Shown in pieces: positions 16,285 through 25,831 of a stretch of 64,000 nucleotides of DNA. The translations under genes and the position numbers were made by a program. Where the stretch lies: NCBI RefSeq assembly GCF_013283745.1, contig NZ_JABSTZ010000003.1, forward strand, positions 186,001-250,000, read 5' to 3'. This DNA comes from Aeromicrobium stalagmiti (lineage in GTDB: Bacteria; Actinomycetota; Actinomycetes; Propionibacteriales; Nocardioidaceae). The notes beneath the pieces were generated by a model that saw only the letters and a list, made by a program, of their open reading frames with translations, was not told the origin of the DNA and did no database searches. The stretch's first letter is position 1. Every line of letters starts with the position of its first letter.

Positions 16285-16308
16285 CGAGAGATAGGACACA
16301 CCCACCTC

Positions 16309-17658
16309 ATGACTGACCGTTACCAGTCGCTCGCGCACAACCCGATCGGCAAGTTCGTCGTCAAGAACCTGGGTCTGCCCAACCCGCCGGAGCTGGAGCG
16401 GTGGTCCGAGGGCGCTCCCCTCGTCAAGGGCACCGTGCTCATCGGCGCTGCCCCCAAGGGCACGCTCGGCACGACGCTGAACACGACCCTGAAGTCCAGC
16501 GGCATCGACGTCGTCGGCGTCCGCGCCGAGGGCAAGAAGTACAAGGGCCTGGTCTTCGACGCCACCGGCATCACCGACACCGCCGGCCTCGCCGACATGC
16601 AGCAGTTCTTCACCCCGGCGCTGCGCAGCCTCGCAGGCTCCGGCCGCCTCGTCGTGATCGGCACCCTGCCGGAGCAGGCGGCCACCGACACCGCCGCCAT
16701 CGCCCAGCGTGCGCTCGAGGGCTTCGTCCGCTCCGCGGGCAAGGAGGTCGGCGGCAACGGCAGCACGGCCAACCTCGTCTATGCCGGCGCCGGAGCCGAG
16801 GGCGCCCTCGCCTCGACGCTCGAGTTCCTCCTCTCCCCCAAGTCGGCGTTCGTGTCGGGCCAGGTCATCCGCCTCGGGCTCACCGACCTGGTGACGCCCG
16901 ACGCCGTCGCCGACCCCGCCCAGCCGCTCGCCGGCAAGGTCGCCCTTATCACCGGAGCCTCGCGCGGACTCGGCGCGGCCATGGCCCGCACCCTGCACCG
17001 TGACGGTGCCGCGATCGTCGGACTCGACGTGCCCGGCCTCAAGGACGAGCTCGACGCCGTCATGGCCGAGCTCGGAGGCACGTCGATCGCCGAGGACATC
17101 ACCGCCGCCGACGCCCCCAAGGTCATCGCGAAGGCCCTCAAGGACGCTCACGGCGGTGTCGACATCGTCGTGCACAACGCGGGTATCACCCGCGACAAGC
17201 GCCTCAAGAACATGAAGACCGAGAACTGGAACCTCGTCATCGACATCAGCGTCGGTGCCCCCCAGCGCATCACGGCCGAGCTGCTGAAGCAGCAGCTCAT
17301 CCGTCAGGGCGGCCGCGTCATCGGCATCTCCTCGATCGCCGGCATCGCGGGCAACAACGGCCAGACCAGCTACGGCACCGCCAAGGCCGGCGTCATCGGC
17401 TTCGTGCAGGACCTGTCGAAACGCGTCGCCAAGGACGGCATCACGGTCAACGCGATCGCCCCCGGCTTCATCGAGACCGACATGGTCAAGACGATGCCGC
17501 TGGGCATCCGTGAGGCAGGTCGCCGCCTCAGCTCGCTGTCGCAGGGCGGCCAGCCGATCGACGTCGCCGAGGCCATCGCGTGGTACGCCAACCCCGGATC
17601 GTCCGCGATCTCGGGCAACGTGGTCCGCGTGTGCGGCCAGGCCCTGATCGGCGCCTGA
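16309..17658 (+). CDS. fabG4: 3-oxoacyl-ACP/CoA reductase, FabG4 type
   Basis: A 449-residue two-domain SDR. Residues 1 to about 205 form the flavodoxin-like N-terminal domain characteristic of FabG4. From about 210 a Rossmann fold starts with the nucleotide motif GASRGLG, followed by the catalytic Ser and the YxxxK of SYGTAKAG. FabG4 reduces 3-oxoacyl thioesters, with NADH preferred in the mycobacterial enzyme. The length matches M. tuberculosis FabG4 (Rv0242c). htdX begins 1 nt after its stop, so the two form an operon. Confidence 0.93.
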   Translation: MTDRYQSLAHNPIGKFVVKNLGLPNPPELERWSEGAPLVKGTVLIGAAPKGTLGTTLNTTLKSSGIDVVGVRAEGKKYKGLVFDATGITDTAGLADMQQFFTPALRSLAGSGRLVVIGTLPEQAATDTAAIAQRALEGFVRSAGKEVGGNGSTANLVYAGAGAEGALASTLEFLLSPKSAFVSGQVIRLGLTDLVTPDAVADPAQPLAGKVALITGASRGLGAAMARTLHRDGAAIVGLDVPGLKDELDAVMAELGGTSIAEDITAADAPKVIAKALKDAHGGVDIVVHNAGITRDKRLKNMKTENWNLVIDISVGAPQRITAELLKQQLIRQGGRVIGISSIAGIAGNNGQTSYGTAKAGVIGFVQDLSKRVAKDGITVNAIAPGFIETDMVKTMPLGIREAGRRLSSLSQGGQPIDVAEAIAWYANPGSSAISGNVVRVCGQALIGA

Positions 17659-17659
17659 C

Positions 17660-18541
17660 GTGACGACCCGCGTCTTCACCAAGGCTCCGGCCACGGTGCC
17701 GCTGATGCTCAAGGCGGCGCTGCCGGCGCTGCCGCTGATCGGCGGGCTCCCCGGCGTCAAGCACGCCAAGGGCGCCGCGCCCGACCTGGTGCTCGAGCGC
17801 CACGGGGTCGTCACCGACCCGCAGCACCTCGAGGCCTTCAACGAGGTCTGCGGGTTCCCCCGCAGCGAGTTCCTCCCCGCGCCCTACCCGCACATGGCGG
17901 CGTTCGGCCTGCACATGACCCTCATGACCGACACGGCGTTCCCGTTCGCGCCCATGGGGCTGGTGCACCTGCGCAACACGATCCGCCAGCACCGACGCAT
18001 CCGCGTCGACGAGACGTTCGACGTCACCGTCTCGGCCACCGACCTGCGTCCCCACCCCAAGGGCTCGCTGATCGACATCGTCACCACCGTGACCGTCGCG
18101 GGCGAGGTCGTGTGGGACGAGGTCATGACGCTGTTCTCGCGCCACAAGGGCGGTGCGGCCGAGACCACGGCGGCTCCCCTGGCGGGCATCGAGGCACCCG
18201 ACGGCGTCGTGCAGTGGAAGCTCGCAGGAGACCTCGGCCGTCGCTACGGCGCCATATCCGGCGACCGCAACCCGATCCACCTCTACCCGCTGACCGCCAA
18301 GGCGTTCGGCTTCCCGACCAACATCGCGCACGGCATGTGGACGTTGGCCCGCAGCCTCTCCGCGGTGCAGAACCGGCTGCCCGAGACGTTCACCAACGAC
18401 GTCGAGTTCCGCAAGCCGATCCTGCTGCCCGGCACGGTCGTGTTCGGGTCGCGTCAGGACGGAGACCTGCTGACGTTCGGGGTCAAGGGCGCCAAGAAGC
18501 CCGTCACGCACCTGGTGGGACGGGTCGTCACCGGAGCGTAA
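17660..18541 (+). CDS. htdX: MaoC-like (R)-3-hydroxyacyl thioester dehydratase, HtdX-like
   Basis: A 293-residue double-hotdog dehydratase. The catalytic hydratase-2 motif is in the C-terminal half: the SGDRNPIHLYP segment holds the Asp/His pair, and GMWTLARS follows. The N-terminal hotdog lacks the catalytic pair, as in HtdX. With FabG4 and the divergent thiolase it forms a 3-hydroxyacyl / 3-ketoacyl conversion set for fatty acid elongation or breakdown. The GTG start follows directly on the fabG4 stop, implying coupling. Confidence 0.9.
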   Translation: MTTRVFTKAPATVPLMLKAALPALPLIGGLPGVKHAKGAAPDLVLERHGVVTDPQHLEAFNEVCGFPRSEFLPAPYPHMAAFGLHMTLMTDTAFPFAPMGLVHLRNTIRQHRRIRVDETFDVTVSATDLRPHPKGSLIDIVTTVTVAGEVVWDEVMTLFSRHKGGAAETTAAPLAGIEAPDGVVQWKLAGDLGRRYGAISGDRNPIHLYPLTAKAFGFPTNIAHGMWTLARSLSAVQNRLPETFTNDVEFRKPILLPGTVVFGSRQDGDLLTFGVKGAKKPVTHLVGRVVTGA

Positions 18542-18592
18542 CTCCCAGTTGCACCATGTCGTTGGTCACAGCAACGACTCTGGAGGGAACTC

Positions 18593-20482
18593 GTGAACAC
18601 GTCTCGCAGCCATGTCATCGTCCGTCTCCTCGCCGTCATCGGCCTGAGCCTGGCACTGGTCGCGGCGTCGCTGTCGTTCAGCACGGCGTCCGCCGCGACC
18701 AGCACGTGGAGGCCGCGCGGCGAGCAGTACCCCCGGACGGTGACCGAGCGGGACGTCGCGATCCCCATGTCGGACGGCACGATCCTGCGCGGTGACGTGC
18801 AGCGGCCCGCCGGCGCCGACGGCAAGGCGGTCGCGAAGCGATTCCCCGTCATCGTGACCATCACGGCCTACAACAAGACCGTGCTGCTCTCCGCCGGCGG
18901 CCTCGGCGGGGCCGACCCGGCCTACCTGGTCAAGCGGGGCTACGTGCAGCTGACCGTCGACGCCCGCGGCACCGGCAGCTCCGAGGGCGTGTGGAAGGCC
19001 TTCGGCGCTCGCGAGAACAAGGACGGCGGCGAGATCCTGCGATGGGCGCACTCGTCCGCCCGCCCCTGGAGCAACGGCATCACCGGGATGTCGGGCCCGT
19101 CCTACATGGGCATCAGCCAGCTGTGGGCGGCTGCCGCACAGCCGCCCGGCCTGAAGGCTATCTTCCCGCAGGTGCCGGGCGCCGACGTCTACCGTGACGT
19201 CGTCGCCTCCGGCGGACAGCTCGACGTCGGGTTCATCCCCCTGTGGCTCGGGCTCGTCACCGGCACCGGTCTGATCCCGCCGGCCGTCGCCGTGTCCGAC
19301 CCGGCGTCCGGCATCAAGCAGCTGCTCGACCACCTGACGGGCGCCACGACGTTCACGGTCCCGCTGCTCGTCAACGCGCTCGGCGGCGGTGAGCCGGCGT
19401 ACGACGGTCCGTTCTACACCGAGCGCTCGGTCATCAACGTCATCGACAAGGTCAAGGTGCCAGCGTTCTTCGTCTCGGGCGAGTACGACCTGTTCCAGCG
19501 TGGCACTCCCCTGCTGTTCGAGAACCTGGCGAAGCGCGGGATCCCGACCAAGATGATCATCGGTCCGTGGGACCACCTGCAGGCCTCCAGCGGGACCGAG
19601 GTCGTCAAGGCCGGCTACGGATCGCTGAGCCAGCTGCAGCTGCGGTGGTTCGACCACTACCTCAAGGGCGCCAAGGATCTCCGGCTCGACCAGGACATCG
19701 CCAACCTGACCTACTACGAGCAGGGCACCGGCGCCTGGCGCAAGGACTCGAGGTGGATCGGCTCGTCGCTGCGGGGCGCGAAGCTCCGGCTGAGCGGGAC
19801 GTCCAGCACCGGCGGCCCGGCCGGTCGGCTCACGACCGGGACGGTCAAGGACGGCGCGTCGAAGATCTACCCCGTCCCCGTCGCCGGCCTCTGCACCCGC
19901 TCGGCCAACCAGTGGACCGCCGGTCTGCCCGCCATGGTCCTGCCCAGCCTCCCGTGCTTCAAGGACAACGCCCTCAACGACAAGACCGGCGTCGTGTTCT
20001 CGACCCCTCGCCTGACCCAGCCGATCACGCTGCAGGGGCCGATCAACGCCCGCCTCTACACGTCGAGCCTCGGCGGCGACGGCATGCTGTCGGTCGCGAT
20101 CGAGGACGAGGCCCCCGACGGCACGGTCGAACGGCTCTCCGGCGGCTGGCAGGTGCTGTCGCACCGCGCCCTCGACACCACGAGGTCCCGCTATCTCGAC
20201 GGCGTGCTGATCCAGCCCTTCCACCCGTTCACCAAGGCGGCGCAGAAGAAGCTCGCACGCGGCGAGGTCGCACCTGTCGACGTCGAGATCTTCCCGACCC
20301 GGGCCAGGATCAAGCCCGGGCACCGGCTGCGCATCGCGGTGCAGTCGTTCGACGTGCCGCACCTGCTGCCGACCCTGCCCGACCTGCTCGGCACGCTCAC
20401 GGTCATGACGGTGCACGCGTCGGCGAAGTATCCCTCGTCGATCAACTTCCCGAGCGTCGGGGCGCTGCCGGTCGTGAAGTAG
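18593..20482 (+). CDS. Secreted CocE/NonD family hydrolase
   Basis: A 629-residue alpha/beta hydrolase of the X-Pro dipeptidyl-peptidase/CocE class. A signal peptide covers about residues 1-35 (LLAVIGLSLALVAA, then an Ala-x-Ala-like site). The nucleophile elbow is GPSYMG, a supporting Asp lies in SGEYDLFQ, and the His in IGPWDH. A C-terminal jelly-roll domain starts near residue 390. Substrates may be acyl esters, peptides or beta-lactam-like amides. GGAGG lies 6 nt before the GTG. It follows htdX by 51 nt and may be a separate unit. Confidence 0.9.
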   Translation: MNTSRSHVIVRLLAVIGLSLALVAASLSFSTASAATSTWRPRGEQYPRTVTERDVAIPMSDGTILRGDVQRPAGADGKAVAKRFPVIVTITAYNKTVLLSAGGLGGADPAYLVKRGYVQLTVDARGTGSSEGVWKAFGARENKDGGEILRWAHSSARPWSNGITGMSGPSYMGISQLWAAAAQPPGLKAIFPQVPGADVYRDVVASGGQLDVGFIPLWLGLVTGTGLIPPAVAVSDPASGIKQLLDHLTGATTFTVPLLVNALGGGEPAYDGPFYTERSVINVIDKVKVPAFFVSGEYDLFQRGTPLLFENLAKRGIPTKMIIGPWDHLQASSGTEVVKAGYGSLSQLQLRWFDHYLKGAKDLRLDQDIANLTYYEQGTGAWRKDSRWIGSSLRGAKLRLSGTSSTGGPAGRLTTGTVKDGASKIYPVPVAGLCTRSANQWTAGLPAMVLPSLPCFKDNALNDKTGVVFSTPRLTQPITLQGPINARLYTSSLGGDGMLSVAIEDEAPDGTVERLSGGWQVLSHRALDTTRSRYLDGVLIQPFHPFTKAAQKKLARGEVAPVDVEIFPTRARIKPGHRLRIAVQSFDVPHLLPTLPDLLGTLTVMTVHASAKYPSSINFPSVGALPVVK

Positions 20483-20503
20483 GTCGCGGGTGGCCGAGCC
20501 CGG

Positions 20504-21376
20504 CTAGTCGCGCGGGGTGACCCGCCGGATCAGGCCCTCCTGGGCCACCGTGGCGACGAGCGTGCCGTCCTCGGCGAACACGCGCGCGGTGCTGAGCCCC
20601 CGGGCCCCCGAGGCCGACGGCGAGGTCTGGTCGTAGAGCAGCCACTGGTCGGCCGAGACCGGACGGTGGAACCAGATCGTGTGGTCGAGCGATGCGGGCT
20701 GCACCTGGCTCGAGCCGATGACCTGGCCGTGCGGGACGAGGCTCGCGCCGAGCAGGCTGAGGTCGCTGATGTAGGTGAAGGCCGCGTTGTGGATGATGCG
20801 CGACTCCGGCAGCGTGCCGTCGGCGCGGAACCACAGCCGCTGGGCCACGGGCACCAGGGTGCGCTGCGGATCGTCCTCGGCACGATTGTCACCGATGTAG
20901 CGCATGTCGAACGACGACCACTCGTTCTTCCAGTGCTCCGCCGCCTCCGGGCCGCGCATCGCGACGATGTCGGCCAGCGGCGTCGCCTCATCGGGCGACG
21001 GGACGTCGGGCATCGCGTCCTGGTGGTCCCACCCGTCCTCGACGACCTGGAACGAGGCCGTCATGTAGAAGATGATCTCGCCGTGCTGTCGCGCCGCCAC
21101 ACGACGCGTGGTGAACGAGCGACCGTCGCGGACGTTCTCGACGTCGTAGACGATCGGGATGCTGGGGTCGCCGCCCAGGATGAAGTAGAGGTGCAGCGAG
21201 TGCACGTGCCGGTCGTCGGGCACCGTGAGCTGCGCGGCCATCAGCGCCTGCGCGGCCACCTGCCCGCCGAAGACGCGCTTGAGCGAGGACCCCTCGGGCT
21301 GGGAGCCGCGGTAGAGGCCCACCTCCAGCTGCTCGAGGTCGAGGAGGCCGATGACTTCGGAGAGGGATGCAGGCAC
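20504..21376 (-). CDS. tesB: Acyl-CoA thioesterase II
   Basis: A 290-residue TesB-type double-hotdog thioesterase that hydrolyses acyl-CoA to fatty acid and CoA. Family features: FGGQVAAQALMAA near the N-terminus, HSLHLYFILGGDPS, and the C-terminal half with LDHTIWFHRP and the late RVFAEDGTLVATVAQEGLIR. The GTG start gives MPASLSEVIGLLDLE; TAGGAT (21384-21389) lies 7 nt before it, so it is probably leaderless. It is convergent with the CocE gene and follows the dxs-PAC2 operon. Confidence 0.94.
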   Translation of the reverse strand: MPASLSEVIGLLDLEQLEVGLYRGSQPEGSSLKRVFGGQVAAQALMAAQLTVPDDRHVHSLHLYFILGGDPSIPIVYDVENVRDGRSFTTRRVAARQHGEIIFYMTASFQVVEDGWDHQDAMPDVPSPDEATPLADIVAMRGPEAAEHWKNEWSSFDMRYIGDNRAEDDPQRTLVPVAQRLWFRADGTLPESRIIHNAAFTYISDLSLLGASLVPHGQVIGSSQVQPASLDHTIWFHRPVSADQWLLYDQTSPSASGARGLSTARVFAEDGTLVATVAQEGLIRRVTPRD

Positions 21377-21383
21377 GGGTCAG

Positions 21384-21389
21384 ATCCTA
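21384..21389 (-). promoter_or_regulatory. Putative -10 element of leaderless tesB promoter
   Basis: TAGGAT ends 7 nt before the tesB GTG. Confidence 0.55.
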
Positions 21390-21409
21390 TCGGGACCAGC
21401 CGGCAACGC

Positions 21410-21431
21410 GGCACCGGCGAAGCCGGGTGCC
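21410..21431 (-). terminator. Hairpin directly after the PAC2 stop
   Basis: GGCACCGGC and GCCGGGTGCC pair with a one-base bulge around a GAA loop, immediately after the end of the PAC2 gene. Probable end of the dxs-PAC2 transcript; no T run follows. Confidence 0.5.
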
Positions 21432-22340
21432 TCAGTCGTGATCGTTCTTGCGCTGACGCGCCAAGAACTGCTCGAACTGGTCGGCCAGCTCGTCGCCGCT
21501 CGGGAGCTCCTCGTCGCTGGCCAGCAGCGACTGGGCGGCGCCGCGGGTGAACGCGTCGTACTGCTCCTCGAGGCCGCCGAGCAGCTCGGTGCCGCCCTGC
21601 TCCTCGATCTGCTGCTCGATCTCCTTGAGCGCCTCGTCCTGACGGGCGCGCAGGGGCTCGGCGTCGATCGCCAGGCCGGTGCGGTCGACGAGGGCGTCGA
21701 TCAGCGCCAGCGCGGCCGTGGGGTAGTCGATCTGCGCGAGGTAGTGCGGCACGTGGACGACGTAGCCCGCGGCGTCGTGCCCCCACTGGCCGAGGCGGTA
21801 CTCCAGCAGCGCCTGCGCCGACGACGGCACCGAGACCTGCGCGGACCACAGGTTCTGCCGGTCGACGAGCTCATCGCGGGTGCCGTGGGCCGTGATCATG
21901 GGCGGCCGCGTGTGCGGGACGCCCATCGGGACGGCGCCGAGGCCCAGCGTCAACGGGACGTCGTGCTCCTCGATGACGTCGTGCACCTCGCCGATGAAGC
22001 GCTCCCACAGGAAGTCAGGCTCGGGCCCGGCCATCAGGAAGTAGGGCTCGCCGTTGGCGTCGTGCTCGAGGACGACCTGCAGGGTCGGCGCCTCGTAGTC
22101 GGCGTAGTGGTTCTCGCGGAACGCGATCATGGGGCGACGGGCCCGGTAGTCGAACATCTCGTCGAGGTCGAACTCGTGGACGACCTCGCCCCGTCCCGTG
22201 CGCAGCTGCTCGGCGGCCAGGCGCGCGGCCGAGCCGGCGCCGAGGAAGCCTTCGAGAGCATGGATCAGCACCGGGCCGCTGCCGTCACCGCGGCGCGGCT
22301 CGTCAGGAGTTCGTCGTGAGCGCCAGTTCTTCATCGCCAT
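21432..22340 (-). CDS. PAC2 family protein
   Basis: A 302-residue PAC2 (proteasome-assembly-chaperone 2-like) domain protein. Recognisable are the opening GPVLIHALEGFLGAGSAA, the EFDLDEMFDYRARRP segment, and VPHTRPPMITAHGTRDEL before a long charged C-terminal helix (about residues 225-300). In bacteria the family often accompanies proteasome-carrying actinobacteria; its exact role is unsettled. The ATG at 22340 has AGGTGG 6 nt upstream; one at 22334 is possible. It lies 10 nt after dxs and is probably co-transcribed. Confidence 0.88.
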   Translation of the reverse strand: MAMKNWRSRRTPDEPRRGDGSGPVLIHALEGFLGAGSAARLAAEQLRTGRGEVVHEFDLDEMFDYRARRPMIAFRENHYADYEAPTLQVVLEHDANGEPYFLMAGPEPDFLWERFIGEVHDVIEEHDVPLTLGLGAVPMGVPHTRPPMITAHGTRDELVDRQNLWSAQVSVPSSAQALLEYRLGQWGHDAAGYVVHVPHYLAQIDYPTAALALIDALVDRTGLAIDAEPLRARQDEALKEIEQQIEEQGGTELLGGLEEQYDAFTRGAAQSLLASDEELPSGDELADQFEQFLARQRKNDHD

Positions 22341-22350
22341 GGTCAACCAC

Positions 22351-24231
22351 CTACCGGGTGACGCTATTCCGCGCGAGAGCGGCGAGGGTGTCGGCGGCGA
22401 CGGCCCCGGCGGTGAGTCCGAGCCGGCCGAGGATGATGTCGCGCTTGGCGTGGTCGAGGAACTCCTGCTCGATGCCGTGGACGCGGATCGGCGTCTCGAT
22501 GCCGGCGTCGCGGACCGCCTGGGTGAAGGCCGAGCCCACCCCGCCCTGACGGCCGTTGTCCTCGACGGTGACGACGAGGTCGTGGTCACCGGCCAGCTGG
22601 ACCAGTGCGGGGTCGAAGGGCTTGCTCCAGCGCGGGTCGACGACCGTGACGCCGTGGCCTGCCGCGCGGACCAGGTCGGCCGTCTCGGCCCCGAGGTGGC
22701 CGAAGGCGCCCACGGCGACGATCAGCACGTCACGGGCGTCATCGCGCGACAGGACGTCGAACGAGCCGATGCGCTCGATCGCGGGGAGGTCGTCGCAGAC
22801 CGGACCCTTGGCGAAACGGATGACGGTGGGCGCGTCTTCGACGTCGACCGCCTCGCGCAGCAGCTCGCGCAGCTGCGACCCGTCGCGGGGTGCGGCGAGC
22901 CGCAGACCGGGGACGATCTGCATCAGCGACATGTCCCACATGCCGTTGTGGCTCGCGCCGTCGTCGCCGGTGACGCCGGCGCGGTCGAGCACGAACGTGA
23001 CGCCGCACCGATGCAGGGCGACGTCGAGGAGCACCTGGTCGAAGGCGCGGTTGATGAACGTCGCGTAGACCGCGACGACCGGGTGCAGGCCGCCCATCGC
23101 GAGGCCGGCGGCGCTGGTGACCGCGTGCTGCTCGGCGATGCCGACGTCGAACACACGGTCGGGGAACTTGTCGGCGAAGGCGTCGAGGCCCACCGGGTAG
23201 AGCATCGCCGCGGTGATGCCGACGACGTCGGGACGCTCGTCGGCGACGCGCACGATCTCGTCGCGGAAGACCGACGTCCAGCCGGCTGGCGCGACACTGA
23301 CGGCCTCGCCGGTCTCGCGGTCGAACGGGTTGGCCTGGTGCATCTGGTCGTTCTCGTTGGCGACCGCGATGTCGTAGCCCTGGCCCTTGGTCGTCAGCAC
23401 GTGCACGAGCACCGGGCCGCCGAACTTCTTGGCCTGCGAGAGCGCGTGCTCGACCGCCGGGAGGTCGTGGCCGTCGACGGGGCCGATGTACTTGAGCCCG
23501 AGGTCCTCGAACATCCCCTGCGGAGCCAGGGCGTCCTTGACGCCCTTCTTGATCGCGTGCAGCGCCTCGTAGGCCTGGGCTCCGCCGAAGCGCGCCCGCG
23601 TGAGGCGCTCCTTGATGGCGCTCAGCGCCGGCTCGTAGCGCGGGTTGGTGCGGATCTCGGTGAGGCGGTTGGCGAGGCCACCGACGGTCGGCGTGTAGGA
23701 GCGTCCGTTGTCGTTGACGATCACGACCAGGCGCCGGTCGTCGTCGGCCGCGATGTTGTTGAGGGCCTCCCAGGCCATGCCGCCGGTCAGGGCACCGTCG
23801 CCGATGACGGCGACGACGTGGTCGGGCTTGCCCAGCAGGAGGTTGGCCTTGGCCATGCCGTCGGCGTAGGACAGGCTCGTCGACGCGTGGGAGTTCTCGA
23901 CCCAGTCGTGCTCGGACTCCGACCGGCTCGGGTAGCCCGAGAGGCCACCCTCCTTGCGCAGCGAGCCGAACTCGCCGGCGCGACCGGTGAGCATCTTGTG
24001 GACGTAGGCCTGGTGGCCGGTGTCCCAGACGACCCGGTCGGTCGGCGACTCGAACACGCGGTGGATCGCGATGCCGAGCTCGACGACGCCGAGGTTGGGA
24101 CCCAGGTGGCCGCCGTTGGACGCGACCGCCGTGATCAGGAGCTCGCGGATCTCGGCCGCGAGGCGGGTCAGCTGGTCGTCGTCCAGCCCGCGCAGGTCCG
24201 AGGGACCGGACAGCTCTTCGAGGACGTTCAT
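22351..24231 (-). CDS. dxs: 1-deoxy-D-xylulose-5-phosphate synthase
   Basis: The 626-residue thiamine-diphosphate enzyme that condenses pyruvate and glyceraldehyde 3-phosphate, the first step of the MEP isoprenoid pathway. The ThDP/Mg motif is GDGALTGG ending in NDNG. The transketolase-like middle has [16 protein letters not shown] with the catalytic Glu, and a C-terminal transketolase domain follows. The ATG at 24231 opens MNVLEELSG and has AAGGAG 6 nt upstream. PAC2 follows in the same transcript. M. tuberculosis dxs1 (Rv2682c) lies near the trkA/dut block, as here. Confidence 0.97.
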   Translation of the reverse strand: MNVLEELSGPSDLRGLDDDQLTRLAAEIRELLITAVASNGGHLGPNLGVVELGIAIHRVFESPTDRVVWDTGHQAYVHKMLTGRAGEFGSLRKEGGLSGYPSRSESEHDWVENSHASTSLSYADGMAKANLLLGKPDHVVAVIGDGALTGGMAWEALNNIAADDDRRLVVIVNDNGRSYTPTVGGLANRLTEIRTNPRYEPALSAIKERLTRARFGGAQAYEALHAIKKGVKDALAPQGMFEDLGLKYIGPVDGHDLPAVEHALSQAKKFGGPVLVHVLTTKGQGYDIAVANENDQMHQANPFDRETGEAVSVAPAGWTSVFRDEIVRVADERPDVVGITAAMLYPVGLDAFADKFPDRVFDVGIAEQHAVTSAAGLAMGGLHPVVAVYATFINRAFDQVLLDVALHRCGVTFVLDRAGVTGDDGASHNGMWDMSLMQIVPGLRLAAPRDGSQLRELLREAVDVEDAPTVIRFAKGPVCDDLPAIERIGSFDVLSRDDARDVLIVAVGAFGHLGAETADLVRAAGHGVTVVDPRWSKPFDPALVQLAGDHDLVVTVEDNGRQGGVGSAFTQAVRDAGIETPIRVHGIEQEFLDHAKRDIILGRLGLTAGAVAADTLAALARNSVTR

Positions 24232-24295
24232 CGCTGACTCCTTCCCTCCGTGTGCCATGGCGGTCAGTCTATCGAGGTCACCCGAGCGTGCTTCC

Positions 24296-25282
24296 TCACG
24301 GGAGGTCGAAGGCCGCGATCGTCGCGTGCTCGAGGCTGCCCATCCACACGCTGCCCCCAGCCTGCCGCACACCGGTCGGCATGCCGAAGTCGTCGTGCTG
24401 CCCTGCGACGTCGTGCACGAGCGTGCCGTCGGGCGCGAAGGCCTGCAGCCGCACCAGGTGCTGCGGCTGCGGCTGGAACCGCTGCGGCAGCGCCCACACC
24501 GCGACCCGCAGGAAGGGGGCCCGGGGCAGGAGCAGGTCGAGGGTCCTGTCGCGTGGCGACGCGACGGTGACCCACACGTTGCCGTCGTCGCCGGTGGAGA
24601 TGTTGTCGGGAAAGCCCGGCAGGACAGGGCCGAACGGCTCCACGGCGCCCATCCGGTCCCCCGTCAGCCACACCCGTCGCAACGCGTAGGCGCCGGTCTC
24701 GGCGACCACGACGAACGACTCGTCGGCCGCCAGGGCGACGCCGTTGGCGAAGGCGAGCCCGTCGAGGAGCATCGTCAGGGTCCCGTCGGGGTCGCGGCGA
24801 AAGAGCCGGCCGGTGGGCCGGTGCTCGATCAGGTCGCCGCGCCAGTGGTCGATCTCGAACTTCGTCGAGCTGTCGCTGAAGTAGATCGTGCCGTCGGCCG
24901 CGACGGCCGCGTTGTTGCAGAACACGAACCGGGTGCCCTCGAAGCCGTCGGCCAGCACCTCGATGGCGCCGTCGGCGTGCAGGTGCAGCAGACCGTGGCG
25001 GGCGTCGCACACGACGTAGCCACCGGACGGGTGGAGCTCGATCCCCAGCGGCCGGCCCCCCGTGTCGCCCAGCAGCGTCTCGGTGCCCGTGAGCGGGTCG
25101 ACCGCGACGATGCGACCGTCGACCAGCCCGGTCACGACATGGCCGTCGGCGCGCACGACGACGTCCTCGGTGCCATGACCCGACGTCGCGAGCACCCGGA
25201 GGTTGCGCGGCGAGACGGGGCTGCCGGCAGGTGCCGCGGCGGGCGGGGTCCAGCGGGCTGGGTCGAGGGACGGCTTGCTCAT
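24296..25282 (-). CDS. SMP-30/strictosidine-synthase-like beta-propeller protein
   Basis: A 328-residue six-bladed propeller. Repeated blade motifs include [42 protein letters not shown] and [17 protein letters not shown]. The last is the signature region of the strictosidine synthase/APMAP subgroup. Members are lactonases or esterases needing a central Ca2+; the substrate is unknown. The ATG gives [11 protein letters not shown] and lies 7 nt after TAGTGT (25290-25295), so the gene is probably leaderless. Confidence 0.85.
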   Translation of the reverse strand: MSKPSLDPARWTPPAAAPAGSPVSPRNLRVLATSGHGTEDVVVRADGHVVTGLVDGRIVAVDPLTGTETLLGDTGGRPLGIELHPSGGYVVCDARHGLLHLHADGAIEVLADGFEGTRFVFCNNAAVAADGTIYFSDSSTKFEIDHWRGDLIEHRPTGRLFRRDPDGTLTMLLDGLAFANGVALAADESFVVVAETGAYALRRVWLTGDRMGAVEPFGPVLPGFPDNISTGDDGNVWVTVASPRDRTLDLLLPRAPFLRVAVWALPQRFQPQPQHLVRLQAFAPDGTLVHDVAGQHDDFGMPTGVRQAGGSVWMGSLEHATIAAFDLP

Positions 25283-25289
25283 GCCCGAG

Positions 25290-25295
25290 ACACTA
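25290..25295 (-). promoter_or_regulatory. Putative -10 element of a leaderless promoter
   Basis: TAGTGT ends 7 nt before the ATG of the SMP-30-like gene and overlaps the end of the flavin reductase gene. Confidence 0.5.
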
Positions 25296-25811
25296 GTCGG
25301 CCGGACCGGCCTGCCGATAGCGTCCGCGCAGGTGCACCATCGCCTCGGCGTCACCGACCTCGACGTGCTCGATCGTGCCTTCGACGAGCAGCCCCCACCC
25401 GACCTCGCGCGGCTCGACGTCGGCGAGCCGGACCCCGAACCACCCGGTGGTCCCGGCGAGGACGGGCCCCCAGTCGCCGTCGGTCCAGCTGCCCAGTGTG
25501 AAGGGCCCACCCGGGGCCGGCACCGTCCCGGCGAAGGCGTCGGCGAGGAACCGGTGCTCGGCCCCCAGGACGTTGACGACCCACGTGGTCGGGTCGGACT
25601 CCCAGAAGGCCGAGTCGGGGTCGACCAGGCCCACGACCCGGGCGGGGTCACCGTCGGCCACGAGCACCGACGAGATCGTGAGCCCGGCACGCGACGCGCC
25701 CGTGCCGCCCGACCACACCGTCACCGGGGCGGGCATCCGGCCCCGGAGTCGTCGCAGCGGGTCACGCTCGCCCTCGGGCGGCACGAACGGGTGGTCCGAG
25801 TGGATGGTCAC
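25293..25811 (-). CDS. Flavin reductase-like (split-barrel FMN-binding) protein
   Basis: A 172-residue split-barrel flavin-binding protein. The N-terminal part has MPAPVTVWSGG and the FMN contact region RAGLTISSVLVADGDPA; a typical GTTGWFGVRL strand and the acidic VEVGDAEAMVHLRGRY end follow. Such proteins reduce FMN with NAD(P)H or bind F420/FMN; no partner monooxygenase adjoins. The GTG start lies 6 nt after TAGTCT (25818-25823), so it is probably leaderless. Confidence 0.78.
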   Translation of the reverse strand: MTIHSDHPFVPPEGERDPLRRLRGRMPAPVTVWSGGTGASRAGLTISSVLVADGDPARVVGLVDPDSAFWESDPTTWVVNVLGAEHRFLADAFAGTVPAPGGPFTLGSWTDGDWGPVLAGTTGWFGVRLADVEPREVGWGLLVEGTIEHVEVGDAEAMVHLRGRYRQAGPAD

Positions 25812-25817
25812 CCCGCC

Positions 25818-25823
25818 AGACTA
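25818..25823 (-). promoter_or_regulatory. Putative -10 element of a leaderless promoter
   Basis: TAGTCT ends 6 nt before the GTG of the flavin reductase-like gene. Confidence 0.5.
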
Positions 25824-25831
25824 GGCCGCTG

